Source of the DNA: Pomacea canaliculata
Lineage: Eukaryota > Mollusca > Gastropoda > Architaenioglossa > Ampullariidae
Assembly: GCF_003073045.1 (NCBI RefSeq)
Contig: NC_037597.1
Location: forward strand, 4,646,717 to 4,710,716
Direction: 5' to 3'
Length of the DNA: 64,000 nucleotides
Both the position numbers and the translations under genes were made by a program. How positions within the stretch are numbered: the first letter of the stretch is position 1; each line of letters opens with the position of its first letter. The notes under the pieces were generated by a model. That model was not told the DNA's origin. It did no database searches and saw nothing but the letters and a program-made list of their open reading frames with translations. Shown here one piece after another: positions 63,461 through 64,000 of this stretch.

Positions 63461-63782
63461 CTGCAGTGAAAGCTTTGAAACAGTTTGTTTGTGTCACCAG
63501 GCTGCCATCTCCCAAAAGAGTAAACACATTTGCAAGGACGTTACAAACTGTAATGTCGACGTTGTAGGCTACCATGGATACAGACAGCATCCTTCAATAC
63601 CCTAACAGGCTGGGAACCTCTGGACCTACCACAGCTAGCCATATAGTAACAACGGTTTATGTCTGACCGCAGCTAGCCCTATGATACTAATGCTTTATGT
63701 CTTCCAAAAGCCAGAACTAAAGAAGGTAATGGGTACATTAGAAAGTTTTCTTTGTTTTCCTTTCATGAAAGGAGACAGATAC

Positions 63783-64000
63783 CCGGAGGAAGGCTATTGC
63801 TGTTTACAGCACCCATCCCCAGATTCGTTTCGTCACCGTGGTTACCGTCGGCAGGTAGAATGTGGGACCCAATCTTCAATAGCATCGTCTGCGTGTTCCG
63901 GGCAGCATTCACATCGCTCCTGTAACCTACTGGGTCGTCAAACCGACAATATCTGTCCAGATCGTAGTGCGTGTGCCCGCCATTGCTTGCTAACAGCTTG
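63783..64000 (-). CDS. Unrecognised conserved exon (unit X'), cut by the window end
   Basis: Relative of 40758-41004. It reads KLLASNGGHTHYDLDRYC and SHILPADGNHGDETNLG without stops, with the donor at the same place (GTATCT). Homology with the left copy ends eight bases into the presumed intron. By position it could lie downstream of another GH10 gene beyond the window, as unit X lies downstream of copy A. The function is unknown. Confidence 0.45.

Larger units (their letters stand above)
60919..64000. other. Region upstream of GH10 copy B and right edge of the duplication
   Basis: Duplicate of 50,096-51,905 up to about 62,694, where homology with the spacer ends. Then come short tandem repeats, a decayed GH10 exon and unit X'. 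No complete gene is seen. Confidence 0.8.

Overview
The window is intron-rich animal nuclear DNA. The organism is probably a mollusc, most likely a gastropod. That is an inference from three things: an animal-type glycogen phosphorylase split into 18 exons, a CEBPZ/NOC1 gene in pieces, and a tandem pair of intron-bearing GH10 endo-xylanase genes with an N-terminal CBM4/9-like module, a combination known from plant-eating gastropods. There is no sign of bacterial gene organisation, rRNA, tRNA or CRISPR.

Region 1 (1-8,083, minus strand) holds the N-terminal part of CEBPZ, a ribosome-biogenesis factor. Fourteen exons can be joined in frame; the rest of the gene lies left of base 1. Region 2 (8,276-27,827, plus strand) is a complete glycogen phosphorylase of 848 residues. 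The two start codons are only 192 bp apart, head to head, so they probably share a promoter. The phosphorylase introns carry mobile DNA: a truncated Tigger/pogo element and a 1.57-kb element with long terminal inverted repeats.

Region 3 (about 31.6-40.5 kb, plus strand) is a gene with two cyclic-nucleotide-binding domains, 13 recognisable exons and about 771 residues. Two oddities stand out. Its first recognisable exon has a one-base frame break. Exon 8 ends at the edge of a 23-copy, 30-bp minisatellite in which every unit carries a strong splice donor and stays in frame, giving a ladder of 5' splice sites.

Region 4 (41.3-64 kb, minus strand) is a tandem duplication of about 10.8 kb. Each copy holds a complete 12-exon, 573-codon GH10 gene (41,310-50,095 and 52,198-60,918) with signal peptide, CBM-like module, both catalytic glutamates and a conserved GC-AG intron. 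A decayed third copy and a conserved unidentified exon lie at the right edge; a relative of that exon lies beside the left copy. Comparing the copies dates the insertions: a THAP-encoding P-element-like transposon, a hAT MITE with a perfect 8-bp target duplication and a second MITE occur only in the left copy; a candidate solo LTR, an expanded 36-bp minisatellite and an ATG microsatellite insert occur only in the right copy. Upstream of each gene are a TATA-like box, GATA-type motifs, a decayed THAP fragment and a small array of CRE palindromes.

The cyclic-nucleotide-binding gene and the xylanase cluster are tail to tail. The phosphorylase (glycogen mobilisation) and the xylanases (plant-fibre digestion) both concern carbohydrate use, but nothing here indicates co-regulation.
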